Virus record (IMG/VR): IMGVR_UViG_3300034375_008445
Location: 1-22,888 of that record
Reading direction: 5' to 3' (one strand)
Length of the DNA: 22,888 bases
From: a virus
The position numbers were made by a program, and so were the translations under genes. The notes beneath the pieces were generated by a model. It searched no databases, was not told the origin of the DNA, and saw only the letters and a list, made by a program, of their open reading frames with translations. Below are positions 5,108 to 13,625 of the stretch, in pieces. How positions within the stretch are numbered: position 1 is the first letter of the stretch; every line of letters begins with the position of its first letter.

Positions 5108-5581
5108 CTAATCGTCGATTTCAATTATGTATAAATGAAAGTATTCACTGATGTTTAGTGTATTACCGCTTCCCAATTGATTAATTCTAACACTAATATC
5201 ATGGTTTGGATGCACTAACGTTAACTGTCCAAGCGTAGACCCGTTATAATATGGAGCACCTCCGCTGGGATTACCAGGCAACCATCGAGCTTCAAAAGCT
5301 CCATCACTCGGGCCTAGCTTTGTTGATGTTGTATCATTCCACCATTCCGCGCTTATATCACTACTTGAAGATGGCCTATTAGCATCTACATGAACACTCA
5401 TGTAGTAAGACCTTGAACTATCAAGTGAGATTACACCGGCAGAAACACTGACTCCATCGCTTCCGGTTGTGAGTTTTGTTGGAAATAATACTTTATCACC
5501 ATCGGAAGCCGCTGTTTGTGTTCCATCTGCGCTTAACTGAATCAGCACTGTAGACTTAGGGTTTTTGCAACGATAGCTCAT
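5108..5581 (-). CDS. Fibre-associated beta-rich protein, 157 aa, paralogue of the 4232-4687 product
   Basis: Beta-rich, with alternating hydrophobic strands (KSTVLIQLSADGT, SYYMSVHVDANRP, HLYIIEIDD). The sequence RSYYMSVHVDANRPSSSS matches the type of strand seen in small trimeric jelly-roll head and tail fibres. The N-terminus and the Trp pair (AEWWNDTTS) align with the 4232-4687 product, implying duplication with the 137-residue gene now between them. GGAGT about 9 nt upstream supports the ATG at 5581, 11 nt after the fibre gene stop. Its stop overlaps the SD of the next gene. The likely role is in the distal fibre or as its receptor-binding partner; no known family is claimed. Confidence 0.7.
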   Translation of the reverse strand: MSYRCKNPKSTVLIQLSADGTQTAASDGDKVLFPTKLTTGSDGVSVSAGVISLDSSRSYYMSVHVDANRPSSSSDISAEWWNDTTSTKLGPSDGAFEARWLPGNPSGGAPYYNGSTLGQLTLVHPNHDISVRINQLGSGNTLNISEYFHLYIIEIDD

Positions 5582-5592
5582 GCTTTAAACTC

Positions 5593-7614
5593 CTAGATAA
5601 TATACCAGCTAGATGTACCATCGCTAACAATAGTCAAAGCTTGGTATTGTACATTAAGCTGATATGTTAAACTAGCATCTATAGTTTCAGTTGAATTCGC
5701 ATCTACTGTTAAAGTATATGAGCTAGATAGATTTTTAATAACATACTTATATCCCGATCCAACAGTACTTGCGCTCGGAAGATTCACATTAATAGATGCA
5801 CCAGAATCAATTAAAAATATTTCTTCTATTCCGGTGTTTGTTGATATTGTATAGTCAGTAGTTTGAGACGTGCTTACTGATGTTATATTAGGCTTTGCAC
5901 CGCTTGCGGGTGCTACCGCTTGCCATTCACTAGCAGTGTTATCATAAGTAAGCACATGACCATCAATACCAGCGCCTGCTGTGAAACTTACATCGCTCAG
6001 ATCGTTCAAGCTTTCGCTTGTGATGTTTGAGATAAAAGCGCTTGTTGTGTTATTCATCGCTGACAAATCGAGTGAACTGATATTGCTTGGGACCAAAGCT
6101 TTGTCTGTTGCTGTTCCTGCACCCGCTTCCGCATTGGTCGCAATTTCAATTATACCAGCTGTTGTCTCGCTTGCAGGACTTGCGCTTGGTACTGCTTCGG
6201 CTCCCCAAGATGTCGTTGCATGATCATAGGTCAGAACATAGTTGTCAATTCCGGCTCCGGCTGTGAATGATACATCACTTAGATCATTAAGGCTTTCGCT
6301 TGTGATGTCACTAATGAAAGCGCTTGTGGTGTTGTCCATTGCTGACAAATCGAGTGATGAAACGTTGCTTGGAACTAGCGCCTTATCTGTTGCTGTTCCT
6401 GCTGTCGCTTCCGCGTTCGTAGCAATCTCGATGATGCCTGCTGTTGTCTCGCTTGCTGGACTTCCACCGGGAACCGCTTCCGCGCCCCAAGAGCTAGTTC
6501 CGTTGTCATAAGTCAGAACATAGTTGTCAATCCCTGCGCCTGCTGTGAAGCTCACATCACTCAGATCATTAAGGCTCTCGTTTGTGATGTTTGAAATGAA
6601 TCCTGAATCATTGTCAAAGGTGCTTAGATCAATATGGCTAAGATTGGCAGGAGTCAGAATCTTATCATTAGCAGTCGCGCTTGTTGCTTCTGCATTTGTA
6701 GCAGTCTCTAAAATACCTGCTGTGCTGTGGCTTGCTGTTGGGATGTCACCGACAGTGATGAAAGCGCTTGTTGTGTTGTCCATTGCTGACAAATCGAGAG
6801 AACTGATATTGCTAGGAACCAAAGCTTTATCGGTCGCTGTACCTGCTCCGGCTTCTGCGTTCGTAGCAATCTCAATCACTCCAGCCACTGTTTCACTTGC
6901 CGGTGTTGCGCTTGGTACTGCTTCAGCTCCCCAAGTTGATGTTCCGTTGTCATAGGTCAGAACATAGTTGTCAATACCTGCTCCGGCTGTGAAGCTTACA
7001 TCACTCAGATCATTAAGGCTCTCACCTGTGATGTCTGAAATAAAAGCGCTTGTTGTATTGTCCATCGCTGACAAGTCAAGTGAACTGATATTGCTTGGAA
7101 CCAAAGCTTTGTCGGTCGCTGTGCCTGCTGTCGCTTCGGCATTGGTCGCGATCTCAATGACTCCAGCCACTGTCTCGCTTGCCGGTGTATCTGTATTATC
7201 AATCTTGTCGATCTTGCTATTGGTGATTGTGCCACCCATGTCTTCATTGATGAGCAAGTGATCACCGACAGCCCAAGTCTGCCCATAAATTGTGCCTGCT
7301 GTGTCGATGATATAGAAGTCACCTTTTTCGGCATTGAGAAGGCTTGGAGTTCCTGCTGTTGCATTGAAAGCGCCTTTGTATTCAAGGCCACCTGTGAAGT
7401 CTAAAGTTGCAAAGCTTAGAGTCCCGGTTCCGTTAGTTTGGAGAACTTGATTTTCTGAACCATCGAGAGTTGGAAGACTGTACTCGGTTCCAATAGTGAC
7501 TCCACCAACTGTGATGGCGTTTGTGGTTGTGGCTCCTCTTGAAGTGACATCATCAAGATTGTCAGTTCCTGCGCCACCGCCTGCGCTTGCGAATCCAAAA
7601 GATTTAATTGCCAT
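5593..7614 (-). CDS. Repeat-containing tail fibre protein, 673 aa
   Basis: AAGGAG upstream supports the ATG at 7614. Residues 75-130 (EYKGAFNATAGTPSLLNAEK, then GDFYIIDTAGTI, then WAVGDHLLINED) match the small domain common near the N-terminus of phage fibres. Residues 143-568 are five repeat units beginning (S/T)PASET-AGIIEIATNAEA, followed by ATDKALVP. This is the phage tail-fibre repeat type (Pfam Phage_fiber_2 pattern: G-hydrophobic-I-x-L/I-A-T-x-x-E ... D-x-x-A-V/L-x-P). Four units add the linker SLNDLSDVSFTAGAGID-x-x-VLTYD. The C-terminal 600-673 (IEEIFLIDSGASINVNLPSA, then GYKYVIKNLSSS, then SSWYII) is a typical fibre end domain. It is the adsorption fibre, probably a trimer, and is followed by its likely accessory proteins. 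Confidence 0.88.
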   Translation of the reverse strand: MAIKSFGFASAGGGAGTDNLDDVTSRGATTTNAITVGGVTIGTEYSLPTLDGSENQVLQTNGTGTLSFATLDFTGGLEYKGAFNATAGTPSLLNAEKGDFYIIDTAGTIYGQTWAVGDHLLINEDMGGTITNSKIDKIDNTDTPASETVAGVIEIATNAEATAGTATDKALVPSNISSLDLSAMDNTTSAFISDITGESLNDLSDVSFTAGAGIDNYVLTYDNGTSTWGAEAVPSATPASETVAGVIEIATNAEAGAGTATDKALVPSNISSLDLSAMDNTTSAFITVGDIPTASHSTAGILETATNAEATSATANDKILTPANLSHIDLSTFDNDSGFISNITNESLNDLSDVSFTAGAGIDNYVLTYDNGTSSWGAEAVPGGSPASETTAGIIEIATNAEATAGTATDKALVPSNVSSLDLSAMDNTTSAFISDITSESLNDLSDVSFTAGAGIDNYVLTYDHATTSWGAEAVPSASPASETTAGIIEIATNAEAGAGTATDKALVPSNISSLDLSAMNNTTSAFISNITSESLNDLSDVSFTAGAGIDGHVLTYDNTASEWQAVAPASGAKPNITSVSTSQTTDYTISTNTGIEEIFLIDSGASINVNLPSASTVGSGYKYVIKNLSSSYTLTVDANSTETIDASLTYQLNVQYQALTIVSDGTSSWYII
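5911..7188 (-). repeat. Five tandem repeat units within the tail fibre gene (about 282 bp each, one short)
   Basis: Units start at fibre residues 143, 237, 295, 385 and 479, with spacings of 94, 58, 90 and 94 residues. Long units are two parts: an EIATNAEA-type fibre repeat ending in SAMDNTTSAFIS, and a SLNDLSDVSFTAGAGID linker. Unit 2 lacks the second part and passes through ITVGDIPTA into the divergent unit 3. Similarity holds at the DNA level, so homologous exchange could change the unit count. Confidence 0.9.
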
Positions 7615-7624
7615 GATTCACTCC

Positions 7625-8011
7625 TTATTTATTGAAGCCAGCTGTGATTGTGAAGGTATCACCAGCGGCCGCTTTAGCATAAGCGATTGATGTGACCAAG
7701 TTCCCATCAGCAAGGCCTTGAATATCAGCCGAACCGCCACCTTGAATCGGAATAACTCCATCAGTATTGGTCTTTCCATCCGTTGGAGCATCGGCAGCTC
7801 TAAGCTTATAATGTGCTTCGAGTGTTGTGCTTCCGTTGCGGATTTCTAAAAAGGCAAACTTAAGACCATCAGCAAAAGCTGTTTGAGTAATCGGACAAAC
7901 AAAGTCGCTTGATGTTAATGTGTGCCAATTTGTGTCTGCCACTGCTGTTGCTGAATAACCGCCCATGTATTGACCGGCTGAAATAGGATTCTGAACTCCA
8001 AGTTTACTCAT
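7625..8011 (-). CDS. Small virion-like protein, 128 aa, unknown function
   Basis: AGGGGA about 7 nt upstream fixes the ATG at 8011; a longer in-frame reading from 8095 would run through the holin gene. The product begins MSKLGVQNPISAGQYMGGYS, is rich in Ala, Gly and Thr, and shows alternating beta strands (GLKFAFLEIRNGSTTLEAHY, GDTFTITAGF). It has no signal peptide or span. It overlaps the holin stop by 8 bp and is 10 nt before the fibre gene. Composition and place suggest a small structural or fibre-base protein. I do not recognise the family. Confidence 0.7.
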   Translation of the reverse strand: MSKLGVQNPISAGQYMGGYSATAVADTNWHTLTSSDFVCPITQTAFADGLKFAFLEIRNGSTTLEAHYKLRAADAPTDGKTNTDGVIPIQGGGSADIQGLADGNLVTSIAYAKAAAGDTFTITAGFNK

Positions 8012-8219
8012 CTGTTTTCCCCTTTGTTTCTGTGGTTTGTGGTTGACGCTTGGCCATGACATTCGCGCCGGCATAGATAAAGAATAACGTATCAATCAAT
8101 CCTAGAACTTCAGTATGTGCTTTGTCTAGCAAAGCGAGAGTGAAGCAACAGGCAAGAGCAGCATAAAAAGCTAAAGCTTTTCGACCGCCGGCTTTATCGG
8201 TCATCGTTTGATTATTCAT
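8004..8219 (-). CDS. Holin candidate, two membrane segments, 71 aa
   Basis: GTGAGGA directly before the ATG at 8219 makes it the best start; a GTG 12 nt upstream is the alternative. Two hydrophobic segments are visible: ALAFYAALACCFTLALL and VLGLIDTLFFIYAGANVMA, joined by a short charged loop (DKAHTE), with a polar basic C-terminus (KRQPQTTETKGKTDE). This is the size and topology of a small class II-type holin. It overlaps the end of the CHAP lysin gene, the usual holin-endolysin pairing, although here the lysin comes first. The role as holin is inferred from topology and neighbours. Confidence 0.72.
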   Translation of the reverse strand: MNNQTMTDKAGGRKALAFYAALACCFTLALLDKAHTEVLGLIDTLFFIYAGANVMAKRQPQTTETKGKTDE

Positions 8220-8877
8220 CGAAGTCCTCACCTAGAAGTCTATAGACATGAGCGAACTCAGAGAACTTACGCTGGCGCTTGATTACACCTTCGCCATATT
8301 CACCATTCCCAAGAGTCCCATGAGCATTTCCTTCAATGGTCGTGATGTACCCTTCATTAACAGTTGAGTTGTCAATGCAAAGAGTAATGTGATCGCCTTG
8401 AAGCGCTCGCTTACTACTATACACAACGACAATATCACCGGGAGCAACCTTACCATGCTCTATTGATCGCGATGTCTTAGACCAATTTTTATAAAGTCGA
8501 TAACAGCTAGGCATAACTTTTTGGCGAATTGGGAACTTGACAGCTGTATGACAGAAAGCAGCAAAGAATCCACACCAAGCATATTGGCCGTTCTTTGTAT
8601 AGTCAGCTTGCCAAGACCATCCAGCGCCCTCTCTACTCTTGCAATAAGTATCAACTCTTGCATCAGGATCAACGACAACGCGCTCCCACTCAGCATAGGC
8701 ACGATCAAGAGCTTGTCTTGTCTGTGGAGACAAAGCTGGAGTTGTATGACTCTGAGTGTAAGCATTTGTGTCGAGTTGCTCTAAATCGAGTCTAGCTTGA
8801 TTCAATGCTCGCTCACTGCGTCTAAGATCATGTTTTAGATCGTCAAGTTGTTGCTCAAGTTCTGCTTTAGTTGGCAT
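8212..8877 (-). CDS. CHAP/NlpC-P60-type peptidoglycan hydrolase (endolysin), 221 aa
   Basis: It probably cleaves peptidoglycan amide bonds. The N-terminal 40 residues are a charged coiled coil (LEQQLDDLKHDLRRSERALN). The Cys-peptidase part covers about 70-215: YAWCGFF with catalytic Cys102, KVAPGDIVVVY typical of the central strand, GDHITLCI with catalytic His163, and TIEGNA with Glu182/Asn184 as the third polar residue. No signal peptide is present, so a holin would be needed, and one overlaps downstream. AGGAG about 9 nt upstream of the ATG lies in the end of the hub gene (TAATG overlap). The position directly behind the tail hub means a virion-associated entry lysin is an alternative. Confidence 0.82.
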   Translation of the reverse strand: MPTKAELEQQLDDLKHDLRRSERALNQARLDLEQLDTNAYTQSHTTPALSPQTRQALDRAYAEWERVVVDPDARVDTYCKSREGAGWSWQADYTKNGQYAWCGFFAAFCHTAVKFPIRQKVMPSCYRLYKNWSKTSRSIEHGKVAPGDIVVVYSSKRALQGDHITLCIDNSTVNEGYITTIEGNAHGTLGNGEYGEGVIKRQRKFSEFAHVYRLLGEDFDE

Positions 8878-11800
8878 TAAGAAAACTCCTGTGCTTCGGT
8901 CGTTGTGTTGATCACGTTGCTAGCATTTGCCAAGTAAGCATCTGCTTGATGATCTGCGCTAGCGTTCGCATATGTTGTTGGCTCTAAAGTTCCTTTAACT
9001 GTAGAAATACCATGAGAGCTTGTAAAAGTGATAGTGTTTGAAGATATACTTTGAATCTCAAGTCCTGTGATTGCGTTGTCATGATCTCCTTGTGGAAGGT
9101 AGTCAACAACATCACCAACTTTGAAGAAGCTGACATCATCGACATCACTTCTACTAAAAGAATCTGTTTCAACAAGAACACTTGTAGTTGTTGGGATAAA
9201 GCTGACTTGTGCTGTAGCGTTCCAAGCAACAGGAGCAAGGCCGGTTGTTAAAAGTTCAATCTCACAACCTTCACTCATAAGCTCTTGATTGATCGAGCGA
9301 ACCATACCAACACCATTGGTCACTCCATATGAGTCGCTATATCCTCGCAAGTGTGGAGAGCTAACTGTCACATAAGAGCCAACATCTAAGAAAGCGCTTG
9401 AACCTGTACCGATGGACCCTCTCCAAACTCTTAATGGATTAGAGAGTATATTGAAGATTCTTGATGAGCTTGGAAGAAAGAAATTAAAGTTATCGCCAGC
9501 ATTGCGCCCAAAGTCTCTTGAGCTTACTCCCGGAAGACTAAGAGTGATCTTACTGCGCTCTCCGCCATATCGATTGATTGCTTCTTGATTGTTGAAGATG
9601 ACTTCGCTTAGGTAGCTGTCTTCCTCCGCTGAATAATCAAACTCATATTTGATTTGAGTGACTATATCTTCATAGATGTCCCAATGTGGAGGCTGATCAG
9701 CTAGCCAATCACCGGCTTCAATGGTCAATGAAGAATCGGCTGTTCTCTCTGCTCCCAAAGGCTGAAGGCTTAATCTGCTTTTCCCTGTGGCTTCTTCTCG
9801 CTTCATAACAAGACAAGCGCCCATGAGCTTTAGCAAGCTGTCAAAGATGTCTCTTAAGCTTGAGCCATCACCGGCAAACTGATCAGTGAAAACAAAAGGA
9901 CAAGAAGCACCGACAGCCAAGAAGCTGTCTTCATCAATGTCAGTGCTTGATATATTTAAACCAAGCCCAAGAAGATCATAGTCTCCATTGATTTCATTTC
10001 CGCCGCCACTCTCTAAGAGCTTAAGCATGATTTGGCCAGCGTTGTCTTCAATGACTTGGCTACCTCTAAAGATCAGAACTCTTTCTGAGTCTTGCCAATC
10101 TGCAAAGCTGACATTATTGGAGAAGCTGTTTGAATCAGCAATGTGTAAGATTCGGCCAACTGTCGAACCACCAAAGGAAACAGTAGATTCATGGGTCACT
10201 TGGAAAGTTTGGCGCTTTGTGCTTTCGCTTTGTCGATCATAATATAAGACAGTGACATCATAAGTTTCACCGGCTGTGGCTGTCGTTGGGAGTCCAAGAG
10301 AGCCTTCAACTAAGATCTTTGATTCATAGTTTTGATAATAAGCTTTAGCAAGATCACGAAGACCAAAGAAACCGGTTCTTGGTTGTGTTGATGCTGTCAC
10401 TTCAATAAACTTGTCACCTTGATCGGGATAAAATGGATCTTCTTGTTCTCCAAGATCAAGAGGATAATATAAACCAATACCTGGTGGATAATTGATATTT
10501 GTTCCATTGGCTGTGAAAGCTCTTGGAGTAGCTGAGCCATATTGGTTTTCAATATGCTCTTTGAACTTTACAAAACCATTGTAGCCATTCCAAAGAACGA
10601 CCTTTCCAGCAAAAGGTGAGTTGCTTAATTTACTTGCTCGGATGATATTATCAGCATTTAATCTCCATTGAGCAAAGCCACCACTAAAGCCTTGAGTTGA
10701 GCTTGGTCCATCACTAGCTAAAACATCATTGATCACCTTTGGCCATTGCTTGACTTCTTGGTTTCCAAGTTCATGCTGCTTTAGTTCATATCTGTTTACA
10801 GTGATTTTGAAGAAGCCTGCATTTGTGATTTCTCCAGCTGTGAAGGCTGAGCTTGGAGAGCTGTCAGCATTGATCACATAACCATTCAAGCTCAATGAAT
10901 AAGCTGTTGCTGTTGGGTAGACTCCATCTGTCGCCAAGTTTGCAGTAACAAACTTTTTTAATTTAGGGTAGCGCGGATGGCTTCCAATATATTCATCACG
11001 ATCAGGACCACTTGGAAGAGAAGTGTCAAAGTCAGCAAGATAATCTTCGGAGCCATAGTTTGAAAGTATGACAGCATTGAAAGTATTTGCTGTGATTGTT
11101 GAGCTTGTATCTGGATAAAGAACAGGCTCTTGATTAATAGGATCATAACTGAGTCCAAGCGCGTACTCTATAGCGCTTCCATAATTACCATCATAATAAT
11201 GATAACCTTGAAGGAGTCGAGTCTGATTGATCTTGTCAGCGAGTTCAGTATCAATCAAAGCTGTCAACGGAACAATTGACAAGGCTATTGAATCACCGGC
11301 TTCAATGATCGGACTTTGCTCAATAAAGCCATTAATGATCTCCACATAATCACTCACTGTTCCATCAGGATATTGATGAGCCATAAAAAGCTTGGCTCTT
11401 CTCCCTCTAAAAGTCGTGAGCTCTGTCGTAACTTCTGGAACAAAAGAGCCCTCAAGACTCACAGTATGGAACTGTGGTGTAGTGTTGCCTTGTGCTCTAG
11501 TTGCTGTGATTGTTGAACTTGTGGCGCTACTAGCTCGGATAGTCTCAGAACCAATATGCAAAAGTCTAGGATAGGTCAAGCCGGTCAGATCAGTACCAAC
11601 TTTGATCAATGTATCTTGTCTTGTTATATCGTCTATGATTTGAGCTCTTTTGGAAGCGCTTCGAGCGCCACACCTTCCAAAGATTACTCCGGGATCTCCA
11701 AGTCCACCTTTACGATCTATTTGGAGAGTGACAGAAACCGGAGAGTATTGACCTATTCCACCACTTGGATCAACCGAAGCGCTAAAGGCCCCAACTGTCG

Positions 11801-11951
11801 AGATACCTTCTTGATCTATATATGGAATACTTGTGGCTATATTAGCATCAAGGCTCGTTGTGTTTGGTGGTGTGGTGCTGTGATAACGATATTCAAGGCC
11901 ACTGACTTGAAGAGCAAAGATTCTCCGACCATGTTCTTTTGTTATTGTCAT
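8877..11951 (-). CDS. Large tail-tip or baseplate hub-like protein, 1024 aa
   Basis: This is the largest gene of the window, sitting where lambda-type phages have the host-specificity J protein or a tail hub. It begins MTITKEHGRRIFALQVSGLE. The C-terminal third has features of hub proteins, such as ITLSLPGVSSRD, then GSYVTVSSPHLRGYS, then INQELMSEGCEIELL, a strand pattern like the domain that closes the hub ring. The rest is beta-rich with few Cys. AGAGGTGAC precedes the ATG, which overlaps the upstream stop as ATGA. Central tail tip/hub carrying the fibre is the inferred role; sequence similarity to a specific family cannot be shown here. No hydrolase motif was noticed. Confidence 0.65.
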   Translation of the reverse strand: MTITKEHGRRIFALQVSGLEYRYHSTTPPNTTSLDANIATSIPYIDQEGISTVGAFSASVDPSGGIGQYSPVSVTLQIDRKGGLGDPGVIFGRCGARSASKRAQIIDDITRQDTLIKVGTDLTGLTYPRLLHIGSETIRASSATSSTITATRAQGNTTPQFHTVSLEGSFVPEVTTELTTFRGRRAKLFMAHQYPDGTVSDYVEIINGFIEQSPIIEAGDSIALSIVPLTALIDTELADKINQTRLLQGYHYYDGNYGSAIEYALGLSYDPINQEPVLYPDTSSTITANTFNAVILSNYGSEDYLADFDTSLPSGPDRDEYIGSHPRYPKLKKFVTANLATDGVYPTATAYSLSLNGYVINADSSPSSAFTAGEITNAGFFKITVNRYELKQHELGNQEVKQWPKVINDVLASDGPSSTQGFSGGFAQWRLNADNIIRASKLSNSPFAGKVVLWNGYNGFVKFKEHIENQYGSATPRAFTANGTNINYPPGIGLYYPLDLGEQEDPFYPDQGDKFIEVTASTQPRTGFFGLRDLAKAYYQNYESKILVEGSLGLPTTATAGETYDVTVLYYDRQSESTKRQTFQVTHESTVSFGGSTVGRILHIADSNSFSNNVSFADWQDSERVLIFRGSQVIEDNAGQIMLKLLESGGGNEINGDYDLLGLGLNISSTDIDEDSFLAVGASCPFVFTDQFAGDGSSLRDIFDSLLKLMGACLVMKREEATGKSRLSLQPLGAERTADSSLTIEAGDWLADQPPHWDIYEDIVTQIKYEFDYSAEEDSYLSEVIFNNQEAINRYGGERSKITLSLPGVSSRDFGRNAGDNFNFFLPSSSRIFNILSNPLRVWRGSIGTGSSAFLDVGSYVTVSSPHLRGYSDSYGVTNGVGMVRSINQELMSEGCEIELLTTGLAPVAWNATAQVSFIPTTTSVLVETDSFSRSDVDDVSFFKVGDVVDYLPQGDHDNAITGLEIQSISSNTITFTSSHGISTVKGTLEPTTYANASADHQADAYLANASNVINTTTEAQEFS

Positions 11952-12556
11952 GGAGTCACCTCTGGAATTAACAAGTCATATATATGAATAGTAAAGGCTT
12001 CAACATAATTAAAGTCAAATCTCAGATTTAACAGTTGGCCACGATTAGCGCTTGGCACAAACAAAGGTCTTGGAAAGTCTGGTGTTGTATTCGTTGGCGC
12101 TTCAATCAACTCGCTACCTGTAAAAGCTGTAAAGGTTTCGAAGGATCCACCGGTCAAGTCTGATCCTTGTTGGAATCTGATTCCATAATCTAAAACAGTT
12201 CCTGAGTAGCTGTTGCTTGTCGTGTTCCTCAACTCAACATCAAAGTAGCTGCTCACATTGGGATCTCCCCAAGATCTACATTGAACAATTAAGGCTAAGT
12301 GACTGCTTAAAGGTGTTGTCTGATACATGAGATTATATTGACTAACATCTTTATATAGTGTGCTTGCTCCTTGTCTTCCACCAATAGCAGTGAAGCAAGG
12401 CTGACCAATATGATAATGAGCTTGAGCTAAGAACTTACAGTGAGTCAGTTGAGCTAAAGCGCTAGCCATTTGGCTGACAGTTGAACCAAAAAGAACTTGG
12501 TTATTGTAGCAACCTTGCTCATTTGGAAGGCTTTTATATCCTGTTGGAATTAACAC
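11948..12556 (-). CDS. Tail-tip module protein, 202 aa, unknown
   Basis: The start is GTG at 12556 (protein MLIPTGYKSLPNEQ), with AGGAG 7-8 nt upstream spanning the end of the previous gene; no ATG fits. The N-terminal half is Ala- and Cys-containing (VSQMASALAQLTHCKFLAQA), and the rest is beta-rich (SYFDVELRNTTSNSYSG, NLRFDFNYVEAFTIHIYDLL). It lies between two larger tail-tip genes and overlaps the hub gene by 4 bp. A structural role at the tail tip is inferred from position only. It loosely resembles the start of the 12558-13625 product in strand order, which is too weak to call homology. Confidence 0.65.
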   Translation of the reverse strand: MLIPTGYKSLPNEQGCYNNQVLFGSTVSQMASALAQLTHCKFLAQAHYHIGQPCFTAIGGRQGASTLYKDVSQYNLMYQTTPLSSHLALIVQCRSWGDPNVSSYFDVELRNTTSNSYSGTVLDYGIRFQQGSDLTGGSFETFTAFTGSELIEAPTNTTPDFPRPLFVPSANRGQLLNLRFDFNYVEAFTIHIYDLLIPEVTP

Positions 12557-12557
12557 T

Positions 12558-13625
12558 TTAAACTCCTATGATCGACAGGCCCTTGATATAAACCGGACTT
12601 GAAGTGATTCGGTTATCATCACCAAGTAAGATCTCTTGATTTCTTGCTGTTGGCATCAAGCCGACTTGATACATAGAGAGTCTAAAGTCTCGGCTGTATC
12701 TCTCTAATTCACTTAGCCTCAAGCTTAGGCCATATCTATTCCAGCCATTCTGAACAATGGCTAATCTATACCCAAAGATTTCAACCTCAAAAGTACCGCT
12801 GACATAATTCTCAACATTGATGAAGACATCCACATCAAGATCCTCCTGTTGGTTCATTCCGCCAAACAAGGAGACAATAGAAAACATCAAGTCAGATTCG
12901 AAAGTTCCTAAACCTTTAGCCGGTCCGGTGCTTCCAGACACAAAGTCAAAAGCTCCCGACCAATTTAAAAGAGTTCTTCCTCTCTTCCTCAATGTAGTGA
13001 TGTTGCTCAATGTCTCTACACCAAAGCGAGCGCTCAATGGTCGATCAGCGCCAAGTCGGTTGATTCCCTGTGGTATAAATGTGTTCGAACCTTGCTGAAG
13101 AACTCCGGTTGATAAAGGTGAACTGATATAAGTCCAACTGCCATTGATATTGGATATTTCAACATACCCACTGACACATTCGACAAACAAAGTCAGCTTA
13201 CAAAAAAGCTCATTCTCTGAAGCTGTCACTGAGATACTTAATTCTTCAAAGGCTGAACTGTATCTTGTTGAATCCGTTATGGCTATATCTGCATCATAAC
13301 TATTGGCAGATAAAGGAAAGGTAATTCTTCCGCCTATCTTGTTTCCTGAAGCTGTTCGGTGACAAGCTATTCTAAGCTTGAACACATTGTGATGATTGCT
13401 TGGTCTTGGGATATACCACTCACAGACATCTGTTGGACTTGTTGCATCTACTCTAAAGACAGCAGGCCCCCAAGCTTGAGCCACTGCATCCACACAACCA
13501 CCATGAGCAAAAGCATAATTTTGAAGCTCTCCAAGTTTGGAGATTTCTGTGGTCCTCAATGTCAATCCAGCTGTCACTCTACTTGGATCAACCAAAGTCG
13601 GTGGTGTTGTATATGAGTTGCTCAT
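12558..13625 (-). CDS. Tail-tip module protein, 355 aa, unknown
   Basis: A beta-rich protein that may have two similar halves: about 40-165 (ELQNYAFAHGG, VFRVDATSP, NVFKLRIACHR, CKLTLFVECVSGYVEI) and about 190-355 (SARFGVETLSNITTL, DVFINVENYVSGTFEVEIFG, RLAIVQNGWNRYGLSLRL). The pattern suggests jelly-roll or carbohydrate-binding-like sandwiches. The start overlaps the previous stop (ATGA, 13622-13625), with GGAG about 12 nt upstream. Given its place between tape measure and hub, a distal-tail or tail-tip role is likely. No catalytic motif or known family is recognised. Confidence 0.68.
   Translation of the reverse strand: MSNSYTTPPTLVDPSRVTAGLTLRTTEISKLGELQNYAFAHGGCVDAVAQAWGPAVFRVDATSPTDVCEWYIPRPSNHHNVFKLRIACHRTASGNKIGGRITFPLSANSYDADIAITDSTRYSSAFEELSISVTASENELFCKLTLFVECVSGYVEISNINGSWTYISSPLSTGVLQQGSNTFIPQGINRLGADRPLSARFGVETLSNITTLRKRGRTLLNWSGAFDFVSGSTGPAKGLGTFESDLMFSIVSLFGGMNQQEDLDVDVFINVENYVSGTFEVEIFGYRLAIVQNGWNRYGLSLRLSELERYSRDFRLSMYQVGLMPTARNQEILLGDDNRITSSPVYIKGLSIIGV

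Noticed and set aside
5981-7261. Plus-strand frames across the tail fibre gene
   Set aside because: They repeat with the fibre units and are mirror images of its Ala/Ser/Thr-rich codons; no start signals.
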